The position numbers were made by a program, and so were the translations under genes. The notes under the pieces were generated by a model. That model did no database searches, was not told the DNA's origin, and was given only the letters and a program-made list of their open reading frames with translations. Below are positions 25,569 to 37,478 of a stretch of 64,000 nucleotides of DNA, piece by piece. How positions within the stretch are numbered: position 1 is the stretch's first letter; each line of letters starts with the position of its first letter. This DNA is from Macrotrachela quadricornifera (taxonomy: Eukaryota; Rotifera; Eurotatoria; Philodinida; Philodinidae), in contig JAJEKB010000852.1 in assembly GCA_022393335.1 (NCBI GenBank), positions 53,188 to 117,187 on the forward strand. The letters are read 5' to 3'.

Positions 25569-27368
25569 AGACACACAATATATCTACAATCTTGTACGTT
25601 GCTTGTTTGTTTAATGAAATAATTAAAATCGTTTTTGCTTTGAAATTCTCCGAACCCAAAGTACAAGACTTTATACAATCATTTTTTTAAATCTAATATT
25701 ATATTATATCTTGACATAATACAACTCGTTGGATTGAGCAAAATATATAATACCAGTATTTCGCTATGTTCAACTATGACAAATGTAGTTCTAGAGCACT
25801 ATTGAGTGTACCCACGAATTAAACAAATGATCTAACTCCAAAACATAAAATTGTACAGTTTTCATTGATCCATTAAGTTATCTCAATTTGTCGTTGAAAA
25901 ACAATGTGCTAGAAATAAACTATAAAATAGTTTTTTTTATATACGTAAGACTTTGCATCTATAGTTATGTAGATAATATGATAGATAAATATTACCTTTT
26001 CGAGGAAAAAATTGACTTCTAAGTGTCAAAATCAATGATGAAAAACAATTTTGTGTCAACTGAGCATCCTCTCGTTTATCTCTAACTATTTAACATCTTT
26101 TAAACTTTGATAATTTAGAATTCATACTACGATTTTATTTTCTCTCAAATATCTTAATAATTAAATTTTAACGTACTAAAATTAAAAATAACAATAATTT
26201 TAATGAAGACTTATTGCATTTCAAAAAAAACCTTGAAGTTATCTAGTACTATGGATTTCTTTATTATTTTTCTCATTTTTTATTTATTATAAATAGTTTT
26301 TCTTTTAACATACTATAATTACCTATCTGATCTAATATTCATTTTTAATATTCTGAAAAAAAAAATTTTTCTTTGTAAGCACGTTCATGCATCACAAAAA
26401 ATAATATCTATGTAATTCAACTTAAAGTACATAGTATGTTTGGAATTACTTAAAATAACCATTGTGTACGTCATATTTTTGAATAATATTTGCTTTTATC
26501 ATCTTAAAAAGATGTTGACCATACACTAGAAAAATACCTTTTCTTTTTTTGAATTGCATCTATTTTCGAATTATTACATTTGAAATTGATACGAATATAC
26601 ATACATATAGGTTCTATACCTATATATGATTTACTTTTTTTTATATATTGGAAAAAAAAGATATGATTTGATTGTCATTTTTAGTTTCTTTTCTTTTTAG
26701 TACGTTTTAAACGATTAAACAAGTTATTTCCGTGTTAGACAACACATAGTCAGGAAGTTGTTCATTTAAGAACAAATGAATGCATTTCCAGTATACAAAG
26801 ATATATAAGAACAAGCAGAACATTCATAGTATATAATAATCGTGAAAGTTATTGGACAAATAAAGCAAAACTTTCGATCTAAAATTATTTATCATGTATT
26901 TTACATAGAGATTGTCTATTTACTCGATACTACATCATTTACCGGGGGCCCTAAATTCATAAAAAACAAGCAATGATTCTCGTTATTTTACGTCAATTAC
27001 TATCGTAAATCATCATTCAATGTGTTATTCCATCATACAATTTTCTTTTTTACATTTATATTAGTGTGACATGAAAAAGAGGAAAACAAAATTAGCACGA
27101 ATTTTAATCGATTTTCTCGTTAGATTTTCTTTTATTTCTGTAACATAATGCCAATATGTCATCATTTTATTATTGTCATAAGAAAAAAAAAGTATTCAAG
27201 TGCATATGCAAGCATTCAATAAGGAAAAAATGAGAGAAGAAAAAAAGAAGGCTAGAGGAGATTATTACGAGTTAGAATGTTTGACAAACAATCAAGAGAA
27301 AAAGAGAGAAATGACGAAATCAGAAAAATCTAATCATTATTGATTGACACACCGTTAACAACAGTAAC
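25569..27368. other. Intergenic, nothing recognised
   Basis: AT-rich with long A/T runs. No coding ORF, RNA gene or element end was recognised. The last ~200 bp before 27369 are purine-rich and may include the 5' UTR of the decarboxylase gene. Confidence 0.45.
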
Positions 27369-30300
27369 ATGGATAAAAGCTTAGGAACATTATATCATAA
27401 ATTAACTAATTTATTTCATACAAATGCTTCAACATCATCTGTACCTGATAATAGTACACCAATTCCGATATCAACATTTTTTGATCGATTAATTCCATCA
27501 GCAACAATTTCACTCAATAATAATCAACATCGTAATTCATCTCGTATTTCTCGTCAAATATCAATTAAAACAAATGATAATCAATTACCATTACAAAATT
27601 TTTCAGCTTATTATCAAAAACCAACACCAATCAATATCAATCAACAACGAAGGTAAAAATATGTTCATTTCTTTTGTACTGGAATTCAACTAATGATAAG
27701 AAAAGAAAACGATACAGATGCATAAAAAAACAACAACTTTGCCAATCTGTTCTTGATCAAAGAATAAATCAGTTGTCTAAAAAAAAATAAAAGAGAGAAA
27801 AATCATTTCTTTTGTTGCACATATCAAAATAAACAGTATGATTGAAGTTACACAAGTATCATCAATTAATCAAACACTTCTTATTTCATGTCAAAATTCT
27901 TTAGAAAAACATTGTCATCCTTTTCCTATTAAACGACAATGTTTTGTAAGAAAATGGTAGATTTAATTATAATAGCTAAGTTTTTTTCTAAGAAATTTCA
28001 TTTTTAGTTTTTTTTTATATTTAGTACTACTAATGAAAGAAATAAAGATCAACAATCACCTGATGTTGTATCATCTTCATCTCAATATTATCAAGAAACA
28101 ATACCATCTATACCTGGAATGAGTGATGCAGAATTTCGTCGTCGTGGAAAAGAAATGATTGATTATATAGCTGATTATCTTCTTCAGATAAAGTAGATCA
28201 AATAAAATATTTAAAAAAAATGAAATCTCTTTTATTTAATTTACAGTCATCGTCGTGTAACACCTGAAGTTGAACCAGGTTATTTACGAACACTGTTACC
28301 AAAAAATGCACCCGAAAAAAGTGAAAAATGGGATAATATTATGCAAGATGTTGAACGTGCTATTATGCCTGGAATAACACATTGGCAACATCCACGTTTT
28401 CATGCTTATTTTCCTGCTGGAAATAGTTATCCATCAATTCTTGGTGAAATGCTTTCAGCTGGTCTTGGTATTGTCGGTTTTTCATGGGCAGCTAGTCCAG
28501 CATGTACAGAACTTGAAACAATTATGATAGATTGGATTGGTAAGAAGATAATATTTATTTCCATCTATTTTATTATAATAATGAGTGAGCCATAAATAAT
28601 GGTATCATAACCTTCTCGCTTATCTTGACTGGCCGATTTCAGTTGCTTTTTTTTTCAAAAGATTTTTCATTCCTTTCCATACAAAATCATATATATATTT
28701 TACTAAGGTATTTTCGGATCAAATTCGTTTTATAGCTTGTTGATCAATGTTTCTTTTGAACTTCACATTATCTCACTTGATATCATGAGTTAACTTGTCT
28801 CAGATTGAATAGACCAGAAAGTTTCTATCAAAATTATTTGATATCCGGCTGTCCTTGTCAATAAATGAGGAGATGTTTTCTCAAGATCATTGTTGAGATA
28901 ATACATGAATATGTGGCTTTGCATCATCTTGTTAGAAGGTCCACTTGTTGTTACAAACGTGGATACAACTTCCTTGATGTAACATACATTGATCTTTTGA
29001 AAGAATATATACTTCTATACCTTGCTCACATTTTTCAACCTTTTTGAACGGCTTCTCTTAGTTCAAACTATATGTGGGCGTTCAAGTGTTTCTGTTAGAT
29101 TTTTGAAAAAAAAACCAAAGTCAACAAATAAAAATAAAAATATAAAGATTAAAACAAAATTCTAATAGTGTCATTATTTGTGGCATACTTATTATTATGT
29201 TATTTTTATAAAAATTAAATACTTTTTATTCCAATTAAATACTTAATTAGGTCGTATGATAAATTTACCAGTTGCTTTTCTTCCATTTGATCAAAATCAT
29301 GATTATGAAGAAAGTGATAATGATTTATGTTCGGACAGTGATGAATCAAGTGAAGAACATATACATGATTCAATAACTAATGGAGATAATAACGATAATA
29401 ATCATGAATTAAAACAGAATCGACATATAGGTGGTGGTGTGCTTCTTGTAAATAAAGCTTTCCATTAAAAAAAAAAAAACTGAAACAAATATTTTATTCA
29501 ATAGGGTTCAGCAAGTGAATGTATTCTTGTTGCAATGTTAGCTGCTCGGACAAAGAAAATTACCGACAAACGTCAAAATGATCCATTAATTGAAGATGGA
29601 CAAATTTTAGCTCGACTTGTTTGTTATACATCAAAACTTGTATATTTTTTTGTTTCAAAAAAAAAAGACAAAATATTTTTTTTCTTCTACTGTTTTTTAT
29701 TAAGGCACATTCATGTGTAGAAAAAGCTGGATTAATTGCAATGGTTCGTGTTCGTCAATTAGCTGTTGATGAACACTTTTCATTACGTGGTAAAACACTT
29801 GAAGAATGTATTCGAATTGATAAAGAAAATGGTTTAATACCATTTTTGGTTTGTAAAATAAAGATTTCTTTTTAAACTAAAGTTTTTTATTGTAGGTATC
29901 AGGTACATTGGGCACAACATCATGTTGTTCATATGATAATCTTGAAGAAATTGGTGAAATATGTCAACGTGAAAAACTTTGGTTTCATGTTGATGGTGCC
30001 TATGCTGGTAATGCTTTTATATGTGAAGAACATCGATATATAATGAAAGGTTTACATGTAAGATTTTTGTATTAAATAAAATATTTATTTATTTTTTTCT
30101 TTGTAATTTATTTAGTATGCAGATTCATTTAACACAAATCCGAATAAATTATTATTAATGAATTTTGATTGTTCATGTTTTTGGTAAAAAATTAATTTTT
30201 TTTGTTTTTGAAAAAAGTATTTTTTATTTAAGGGTTCGAGATAAATTTGCATTGATTAATGCAATGTCTGTTGATCCACTTTATCTTCAACATAAACATG

Positions 30301-31448
30301 CTCAAAAAGCAGTTGATTATCGTGTAAATAAATAAATAATTATTAAATTTCGATGAATTTGTTTTGTTCTTTAGCATTGGGGTGTTGCTTTAAGTCGTCG
30401 ATTTCGTGCACTTAAACTTTGGTTTACAATTCGAAGTTATGGCATTGAAGGTCTTCGTAATTATATTCGAGAAGTATATAAAAATAAAATATCCTTTTTC
30501 TTTGACAAATATATTTTTTTTATCATTTTGTTTAGCATTGTCGTTTAGCAAAAGTATTTGAATTATTAATAAGAACAGATTTTCGTTTTGAAATTATTGG
30601 TGATGTGACATTAGGTCTTGTTTGTTTTCGTTTAAAAGTATAAATAGAAAAAGACTTCTTTTGAATTTTAGTATTAATTAATTTTGCTTTCTTTTTTTTT
30701 TTTGAATCTTAGAATAGTAATAGATTAAGTCAAAAATTACTTTTATCACTTAATGATTCCGGTCTTATACATATGGTTCCATCAATGGTTAATGAATTAT
30801 ATGTAATACGTTTTGCTGTTTGTGCTAAACATGCAACTGATGATGATATGCATGTTGCATTTCATATTATTCAAGAACATGCCGATAATGTTATTAGTGA
30901 ATATCGTGCTCAACGTAATGCACGACAATCATCATCAGTTGATTCACTTGAATCAGTTATTAAACAAGCATCTAATACGAATCTTGAACAAGCTAAAACT
31001 ACATCAGAAGAAATTGTTAATCCAAAAGTATTAGAAGAAACATCAACTACTCCAATGATTTATCCAATGCCCAAAGTTCGAGTAAATAAATGAAACTATA
31101 TAATAATAGAAAAAAGAATATTGTTTATTTATTTAGGCAAATACAATAACGACAATGACACCACATGTAAGATTTGAAAAACCATTATCAAATTTATTAA
31201 AAGATAAACGTTCACGTCCAATGTTTGTTCGTATGGTATCAGATGCAAAATCAAATTATCCAAAACGAACAATATCACAATTATCTCGACAAACATCATT
31301 AGCTACATTACGAACACGAAAACGTGTACAAAGTGATTCAGGACATCATACAGGACGATCATCAAGTGAACGATATTTAGCACGTACAGTTAGTATTTTA
31401 GAAACAGTTAATTCTGATGAAGGTGAACTTGATGATAATAAACAATAA
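27369..31448 (+). CDS. Tdc: Group II PLP decarboxylase, tyrosine/aromatic amino acid decarboxylase type
   Basis: Exons: 27369-27652, 28025-28192, 28247-28539, 29251-29447, 29505-29639, 29705-29848, 29896-30057, 30116-30183, 30233-30323, 30375-30473, 30536-30637, 30713-31081, 31137-31448 (807 aa). The core starts near residue 125 ([17 protein letters not shown]) and has [17 protein letters not shown], the HFHAY-like [16 protein letters not shown] and [16 protein letters not shown] residues are visible: His361 (AHSCVEKA), Asp440 (HVDGAYAG) and Lys472 ([13 protein letters not shown]). [11 protein letters not shown] resembles tyrosine decarboxylases (tyramine/octopamine route) more than HDC or DDC, but the substrate is not certain. 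Oddities: an acidic Asp/Glu/Asn insertion of ~45 residues (about 262-305) inside the core, a ~95-residue low-complexity N-terminus, and a ~160-residue Ser/Thr/Arg-rich tail rich in possible phosphosites. The third intron (711 bp) is unusually long here. Confidence 0.87.
27838..27956 (+). CDS. Tdc: Alternative first coding exon of the decarboxylase gene
   Basis: An ATG at 27838 opens 39 codons plus 2 nt ([17 protein letters not shown]...) ending at a GTAGAT donor. That is phase 2, exactly the phase needed by the exon at 28025. The main first exon (27369-27652) also ends in phase 2, so the two can be used in turn from separate promoters. A second donor (GTAAGA at 27945) would be out of phase. 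Confidence 0.45.
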
Positions 31449-34202
31449 ATATTATTATTGAGTGAGATTATTTTATTTTATTTTTTTCAAAACTAATGAA
31501 ATTTATAATTAGTAAATAGATTTTTCGGTGATCTCGCTCTATTTATTGTTTATGTATTTATATTTATTTTAAATATTCATTATTTATGTTGTTTGTCAGT
31601 GTATAGATAAAAATAAATGTAAATCTATTTAAATACTATTTTTTTTTGCTTAAGTTTCGTTTATATAGTGTATGTAATATTTATTTATTTATTTATTTGT
31701 TTCTTTTCTTCCTGTTTACATAATTCATTGTAATTATTCAAGATTTTGAAAATTATACAAAATAAAATCATTTTGCTTTTTCCTCTCCTTAAATACTATC
31801 GAAGATTCTTCGGAGACAAAATTCTAAACAAGATGTTCTTACATAGCGTCTTTTTTGGTTTTTTCTCGGTATTTAAAAAATATCAGGAAATCATGCAATT
31901 ATAATAGATTCTATAAGCTAAATAGTATAACTTGTTTGCTTCTTCTACATGTATAGAAGTTTAGCATGCATTTGCAATAATACAATGATAGATATCAATT
32001 GAAGAACACAATCTATTGCTCAAGACTTTTAATCATTGGTCATGATGGAAGCCTAAGAAGTATTTTTATATACTAGTTGATCGATATACGACTCAACATT
32101 AGTGTACACTAAATATTGGTCAGAAAAAGCGTGCTCGGCACGTAAATTTTACAACTTGCATTAAAGAGACATAGTGCACTGGTATCCGGCAACTGAAAGT
32201 ACATTTCAAAAACAGAACAATCGTGTTCTATGAAGAGAATCGTACTTCCGGTTCTTTACAGACCAGAGAGGGATGTTTCCAATTCACTTGTTGGCCACGC
32301 ACATGGCCATATATATTATATCATTTGTTGCTAGAGCGATGTGTTCTTTTTCAATCGCTTCCATAGCATATCCATGTGGATGGCCAACAAGTGAATTAGG
32401 AATATCCCTCATTGCCATTTTAAATAGTAATACTATGGCTGTGATTCTAGCGATCACGCAGTACACTATACTATTTACAATTCATGTAATTGATGATAGC
32501 ATTTAAAGTGTTGATGCTTAATTTCCATTGCTTTCATCGGATCTCGTGGAAATTACCATTAAGCATGCCCGTTTCAGTACTCTTTTAACATCGAATATTT
32601 ACAAATATAGACGAATAATTAGTCGCTTCTCACTTTCTATGATTTATTGCTCAACAATTGTAGATTTTTCAACTTAATCTTCACCAATTGGCGCATGTCC
32701 TCATGACGAATCCCTTTATAGGTCAACCTCTAGAAACAGATTTCGATAATGTAAATTGAATAAAGTATGAAATCTGTTTATCATACATATATTTAAGAGT
32801 GGAAACTGATTGACGAAATCATCGATTCAATCTAGAAATATAAAGTACAATTCTAAAATTCATTTTCTTAAGTACAATTTTTGAAAGTATCTTTATTTAA
32901 TGTGTTGTCAAAATATTTTCCATGATCATTGTCTTCATTTTTCAATGTAAATTTTCACAGAACTAAACAAGTTTAAAAAATATTAAATCTATAAATATTT
33001 GCATCAGATGAAAAAGAAATAAAGTTTATGAAGCTTGGAAACTAGTTTGGTTTTAATAAACTTAGAAAATAAATCTTAGAGAAAAATACAATTGAGAATC
33101 GACAGTGACAAAAAGTTCTTGAAGATATTGAATAAGGCAGAAAGAAAGAAAGTATATAATACTATTTGTCTTTAGATCTTATTTATTTATACATTCTACT
33201 ATCACAGTCTCACTAACGACACACGAATGAAAAAAATTTGGTAACAATAATGAAAATATACCAAGAGGGGAAAAGCGCGACTTCAGTACTTCGAAGTACA
33301 AGTCAAGTGCGATGAAGCTGCGTTCATTGTAAATGGCGAAATTCATCAATATATATATGCTTCGACTGTCAATTGCTATTTATTATGAATCCATGTATGA
33401 TGATCAAAGATGTTACAGTGAGTGCGTGCGAAAGAAGAATAAAGGATAGACACTTTAAATTCAGTTGTATTCTATACTAATCCTACAGTAGATTTCATTT
33501 TCTTAGATGTCTGTGTCATCTCCTGTAAGGAAGCAGCACTGATACTGACTGTGACTGGAAGGGGGACCAGAGTTCGCTAAGATATCTATTCTAGTCTGTA
33601 GATAGAAAAGAGCACAGTAGACGCCTAGACGACAAAAGCTTTTTGCTTAAGCTCTGATTTTCACAATACCATGATGAAGAAAAAGATCAAGTAGTACCTC
33701 ACATGGTATTGAATTGAACATCCTTGAACATGAGTATTTACTTTCTGCTAAAAAAGTTTTGTTCACAAAAACTTCATCGAAAATATCGAAAAGTTTTTTT
33801 GTTGCGTGATTTCTGCTGTTTGTCTACTCTGAGGAAGGATTCAGAATTATTACTTCTATATACTTCAACACTGCTATGAGTTTATGAGTCACAGAAAATC
33901 AAGTATCTATATTTTGGTTGAAGTAAACAACATGCGTACGATAGTATAGTGTCTAGACAGTGAGCAAGTGTATGTGAGGAACTATGGCGATAGGACAGAA
34001 GTCTGAGATAGACTAGCTTTCTGTCCAGAGCTACATCTAAAATATCTAACTTGTCAGAACTATCTTCGAGCAGCACTTTGAATATCCTCGTATAAAATCT
34101 TGTTGTAGTTAGATTAGATGCAGTGCAGTGCAACGACAGAAAAGATTCTCGTGATAATGATATCATTTTTGAATAACATTTTCCTCACTCTTTTCAACTC
34201 AC
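31449..34202. other. Intergenic with one long hairpin, otherwise nothing recognised
   Basis: 3' UTR-like sequence follows the decarboxylase stop. A strong inverted repeat at 32268-32410 is listed separately. Short ORFs at 32273 and 33882 are chance readings. Confidence 0.5.
32268..32410. repeat. Long hairpin (arms ~38 bp, loop ~66 bp)
   Basis: The left arm 32268-32305 and right arm 32372-32410 are near-perfect inverse copies around CACTTGTTGGCCA / TGGCCAACAAGTG, differing at about four positions. The loop holds a weaker nested stem (AGCGAT / ATCGCT). A small foldback element or a stem-loop RNA precursor are both possible. Confidence 0.75.
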
Positions 34203-35488
34203 TTGATAAGGTAATCGTGTTACAATTTCTGCTAAGAATTCCAGATAAGCTTCAAAAACATCATTTGCATAATGTTTAGTATATTGTTTAGAAAAAAAAT
34301 TGGTGATAAATCTGGTAATAATTGTTAATTATTTGGTTTTAAAAGTGGCATAAGTGATAATTTTTGTATTTGTTGTTGTACCACTCAGTGATAACATTGT
34401 TTGTTCATTTAATAAATTTTCATCAATTGATTGTTTTGATTAATATTTATAAACAATTTTTAATACATGTAAATAATAATAAACAATATTTGATTCAATC
34501 TAATTGTTTTGCTGCTGTTAATAATAAATGTATATATTGTTCTCATTCATTATTACGTATTTTAATCATAAATGAAATCTAAAGAGTAAATAATCTTAAT
34601 AACATTAATTGTATTTCATGTTGTAATGTACATTTTATTAAATCTTGTTGATTATCTTTTAAAAATATCATTTGTCTTAACAAACTTTTTAATATATATA
34701 AGAACAAATTGTTGATTATTTTCATCAGATTTTGATGCAAATTCAATAGTTAATGTTAATAATAATTGTAAATAATCAATAGAATTTAAACCATTTAATT
34801 GTGTATTATGTAATAAATATTCATCACGATTATCTAATAATTTTTCAACAATTAAATGTTTTAAATCATATAAACATTGTTCATATAATTCTGAATCAAT
34901 TGATTCATTTATATTTAATTTAATTGTTGAATCATTTGATGGTAGAATTGGTGTTGATGTTGTATTATTAGTATTATTATTAGTTTGTGTATTATCTTCA
35001 TTTGTTGTTGAACTTGATTCAGATACATGATCATCATCACACTCATCTAAACTATTATTATCACTTTGATCATTTTATGAATTTGTTGATTGTTGATTAC
35101 CAACCACAGTTGGAGTTTCATCATCATTATCAACAAATTTAATTGTTTGTTGAGTTGATGGTGGTGGAGGTGGAAGTGATCCTTGTTCAGACATACTTAA
35201 TGCAAGTGTATATTGTAACATAGCTGATTCATCGGTAGTTGCTGGTGTTTCTGTCCAACGTGGATGAGTTTGATCATCAGTTGGATAAATTTGTGCTGAT
35301 AATGGCATTGATTGAAATTGTTTATCAGAAGAATCTTGTTGATTTAAATCACTTGCAGTCGATAATTTTGATATTAAACGTTGAATTTTTGGTTTCATAC
35401 AACGATTTAATGCATTTTTAGTAATAAAATTAATATGATAATCATGATAAGTTAATAGACGAATGTATGAATCAATAATTAAATTCAT
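34203..35488 (-). pseudogene. UBR4: UBR4-like pseudogene fragment
   Basis: The minus-strand reading from 35488 starts NLIIDSYIRLLTYHDYHINF, passes a UIM-like segment (AMLQYTLALSMSEQ) and meets a TAA at 35075. It continues in the same frame (NDQSDNNSLDEC... YLLHNTQLNGLNSIDYLQLL) to about 34660, then further stops and frame changes follow. Near 34320-34203 another coding piece appears (NDVFEAYLEFLAEIVTRLPY) ending at an intact GTGAGT donor. The last two pieces resemble a conserved region in the C-terminal half of UBR4/Purity-of-essence, a giant N-recognin. Stops, frameshifts and the missing remainder point to a dead partial copy. The family call is from recall of UBR4 motifs. Confidence 0.55.
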
Positions 35489-36008
35489 ACAAATAGAAAA
35501 ATTTGTATATTAAACAAAGTTATTGTCGACAACCAACACCCTCTTGTAAATTTGTCTTCTGTAAGAAGAATATGTGCAACACGCTTCAATGGCGATTTTG
35601 TGTGTGTACATAAGAGTGTGTGTAGCTTATCCTGACCATACGTATACATGAAGAATAGAAAAGAATTATCTATTTATTTTTCTCATAGCCATTTTTGACT
35701 AACTACGATGATCGCGTTACTTACGTCATGTACACATTGATATAAAAGCTAACTGTTCGTTTCTATCTTTCGAAACGAAAATAGTCTAACAGAAAAAAAA
35801 TAGACAAGAGAAAGAGAAGAAACAGTGAAGTCAGACATGTATCCACACTATATAACTTGATACGTATCGATAGAACATATTCCGATCATATAACAAGTAA
35901 ATACAACTGTTATCGACAGTAGCAGAATCGATCTCCTTCATTTGTATGATAATATTCTACATTCGACACAAGCAATCGTATACAAAATGCCATTTACATC
36001 ACACAATG
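35489..36008. other. Short intergenic stretch, nothing recognised
   Basis: No coding ORF and no clear repeat. Confidence 0.4.
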
Positions 36009-36374
36009 GTCTATTTGATTTCAGATTGAATTCAAAAAACAAAAATTCAATTCAATTCCAAATGAAATTGCAGGGGCAATGGGACTAACATGGGACTATG
36101 GGACAACATGGGACTATGGGACAACATGGGACNNNNNNNNNNACATGGCACTATGAGACTAGCATGGGAGTAACATGGGACTATGGGACTACATGGGACT
36201 AGCATGGGACTATGGGACTACGAAATTTCATAGTCTCATGTAGTCCCATGCTAGTCCCATGTAGTCCCATGTTAGTCCCATGTTAGTCCCATAGTCCCAT
36301 GAAGTCCCATAGTGTGTTAAAAAAGTTGAGGTAAATTTTTTCGTTTTCGAATTCAATCTGAAATCGAAAAGACC
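36009..36374. repeat. Palindromic GGGACTA satellite inside inverted flanks, with assembly gap
   Basis: The outer flanks are inverse copies (TTTCAGATTGAATTC at 36019 against GAATTCAATCTGAAA at 36349). Inside lie tandem CATGGGACTA units, and after about 36225 the same units run in reverse (TAGTCCCATG). Ten Ns at 36133-36142 mark a gap in the array. The structure is a foldback element whose loop is a short satellite; the true array length is unknown. Confidence 0.8.
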
Positions 36375-36670
36375 ATAGACTCAGACTCATTTACATGTGA
36401 TGGCTGTTCGACAGAATATCCAAAAAAGCAGCAAGCGTGAGTAAAAATCAGCTCAACAACCTTTGGTTTTGTATTCATTTATTCTATATTATTTTGTTAG
36501 AGATGCTTGCATCAAAGTTTGTCAATCGCCTGCATTCGAGCAGATTCGTGCTATGAACCATATGACACTTGGAAATCAGGCATCAAAGATATCGAACGAA
36601 GCTATTCGTGGTCAAACAACGGTGAAGGTGAGCTATTTCCTTTCTCGTATTCTGCTGCGCATCTATGTTG
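36375..36670. other. Unassigned stretch with a possible exon-like piece
   Basis: After an acceptor-like TTTTGTTAG (ends ~36500), two frames stay open for 70-85 codons to about 36680 (one reads CYEPYDTWKSGIKDIERSYS). No donor or partner exon was found and no family is recognised. It may be a fragment of an old gene next to the inserted elements. Confidence 0.2.
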
Positions 36671-37478
36671 CAGAGTTGTAACCGGTCAGAAAAATTCAGA
36701 CCGGACCGGTCTGACCGGTTTAAATCTTAGACCGGACCGACCCGGCCGGTTTTTGCCGATCTAGAATTTTTTTAGACCGGCAAAAACCGGCAGACGTAAG
36801 AGTTTTATTTACATCATAAAACTAGTTCTAGACAGACTTTTATTTCATAAATTGTTTTTCACACTTTCCTTTTCATGTATACTGTCACTTTCATTTCTCT
36901 TTCTAACTAAAGACACATCATTTTTCCATATATCACTATTACCTTTTTCATTTTTAATTAATTCAATATATTTCAATTTTAATTTTTTTTTGAATTTGCT
37001 GTGCAATGAGATTGTCCGCATCCATAGTAATTATAAAAATAAGAAGATTATGTTGTACTTTTACTATATTCAATAAAAATAATATATGAAGAATATTTAT
37101 CGTATCGTGTGTGTATCTATTTCTACAATCAGCTCGACGGTTTACTCTCTTTTTTATTAATTTAATTAAACATATGTATCGGTATGTTGACACGAATTGA
37201 ATTAATATCAAAAAGAATACATAGAAAAGAAATAACAATAAATATGTGACTGTTCTGATTATTAAGATGTTGTAAATACCAGATAATAGAAATCTTTTAC
37301 GAGAAAATTTAATGTATATAAAACTTTGAATTTACATCGAAAAGCGAAACTTTTGCTCTTTTTGTTTCAAAAATTGTGAAAAGCCGAAATAAATAATATT
37401 ATCTTATTAAATAACTAGAAATTACACAACTTTTTCAAACCGGTTAAAACCGGCCGGTCCGCGCCGGTTACAACTCTG
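36671..37478. mobile_element. 808-bp non-autonomous DNA transposon (hAT-like MITE)
   Basis: The ends are perfect 15-bp inverted repeats: CAGAGTTGTAACCGG at 36671-36685 and its complement at 37464-37478. Subterminal clusters of GACCGG/CCGGTC words at both ends (dense at 36681-36795, lighter at 37437-37462) look like transposase-binding repeats. CAG..CTG-type short inverted ends with such subterminal repeats are typical of hAT elements. The 8 bp on either side (CTATGTTG and AATTATAG) do not match as a duplication. The interior has no transposase ORF. Confidence 0.75.

Noticed and set aside
36133..36142. The 10-N run as a biological feature
   Set aside because: It is an assembly gap inside a repeat; only its position is informative.
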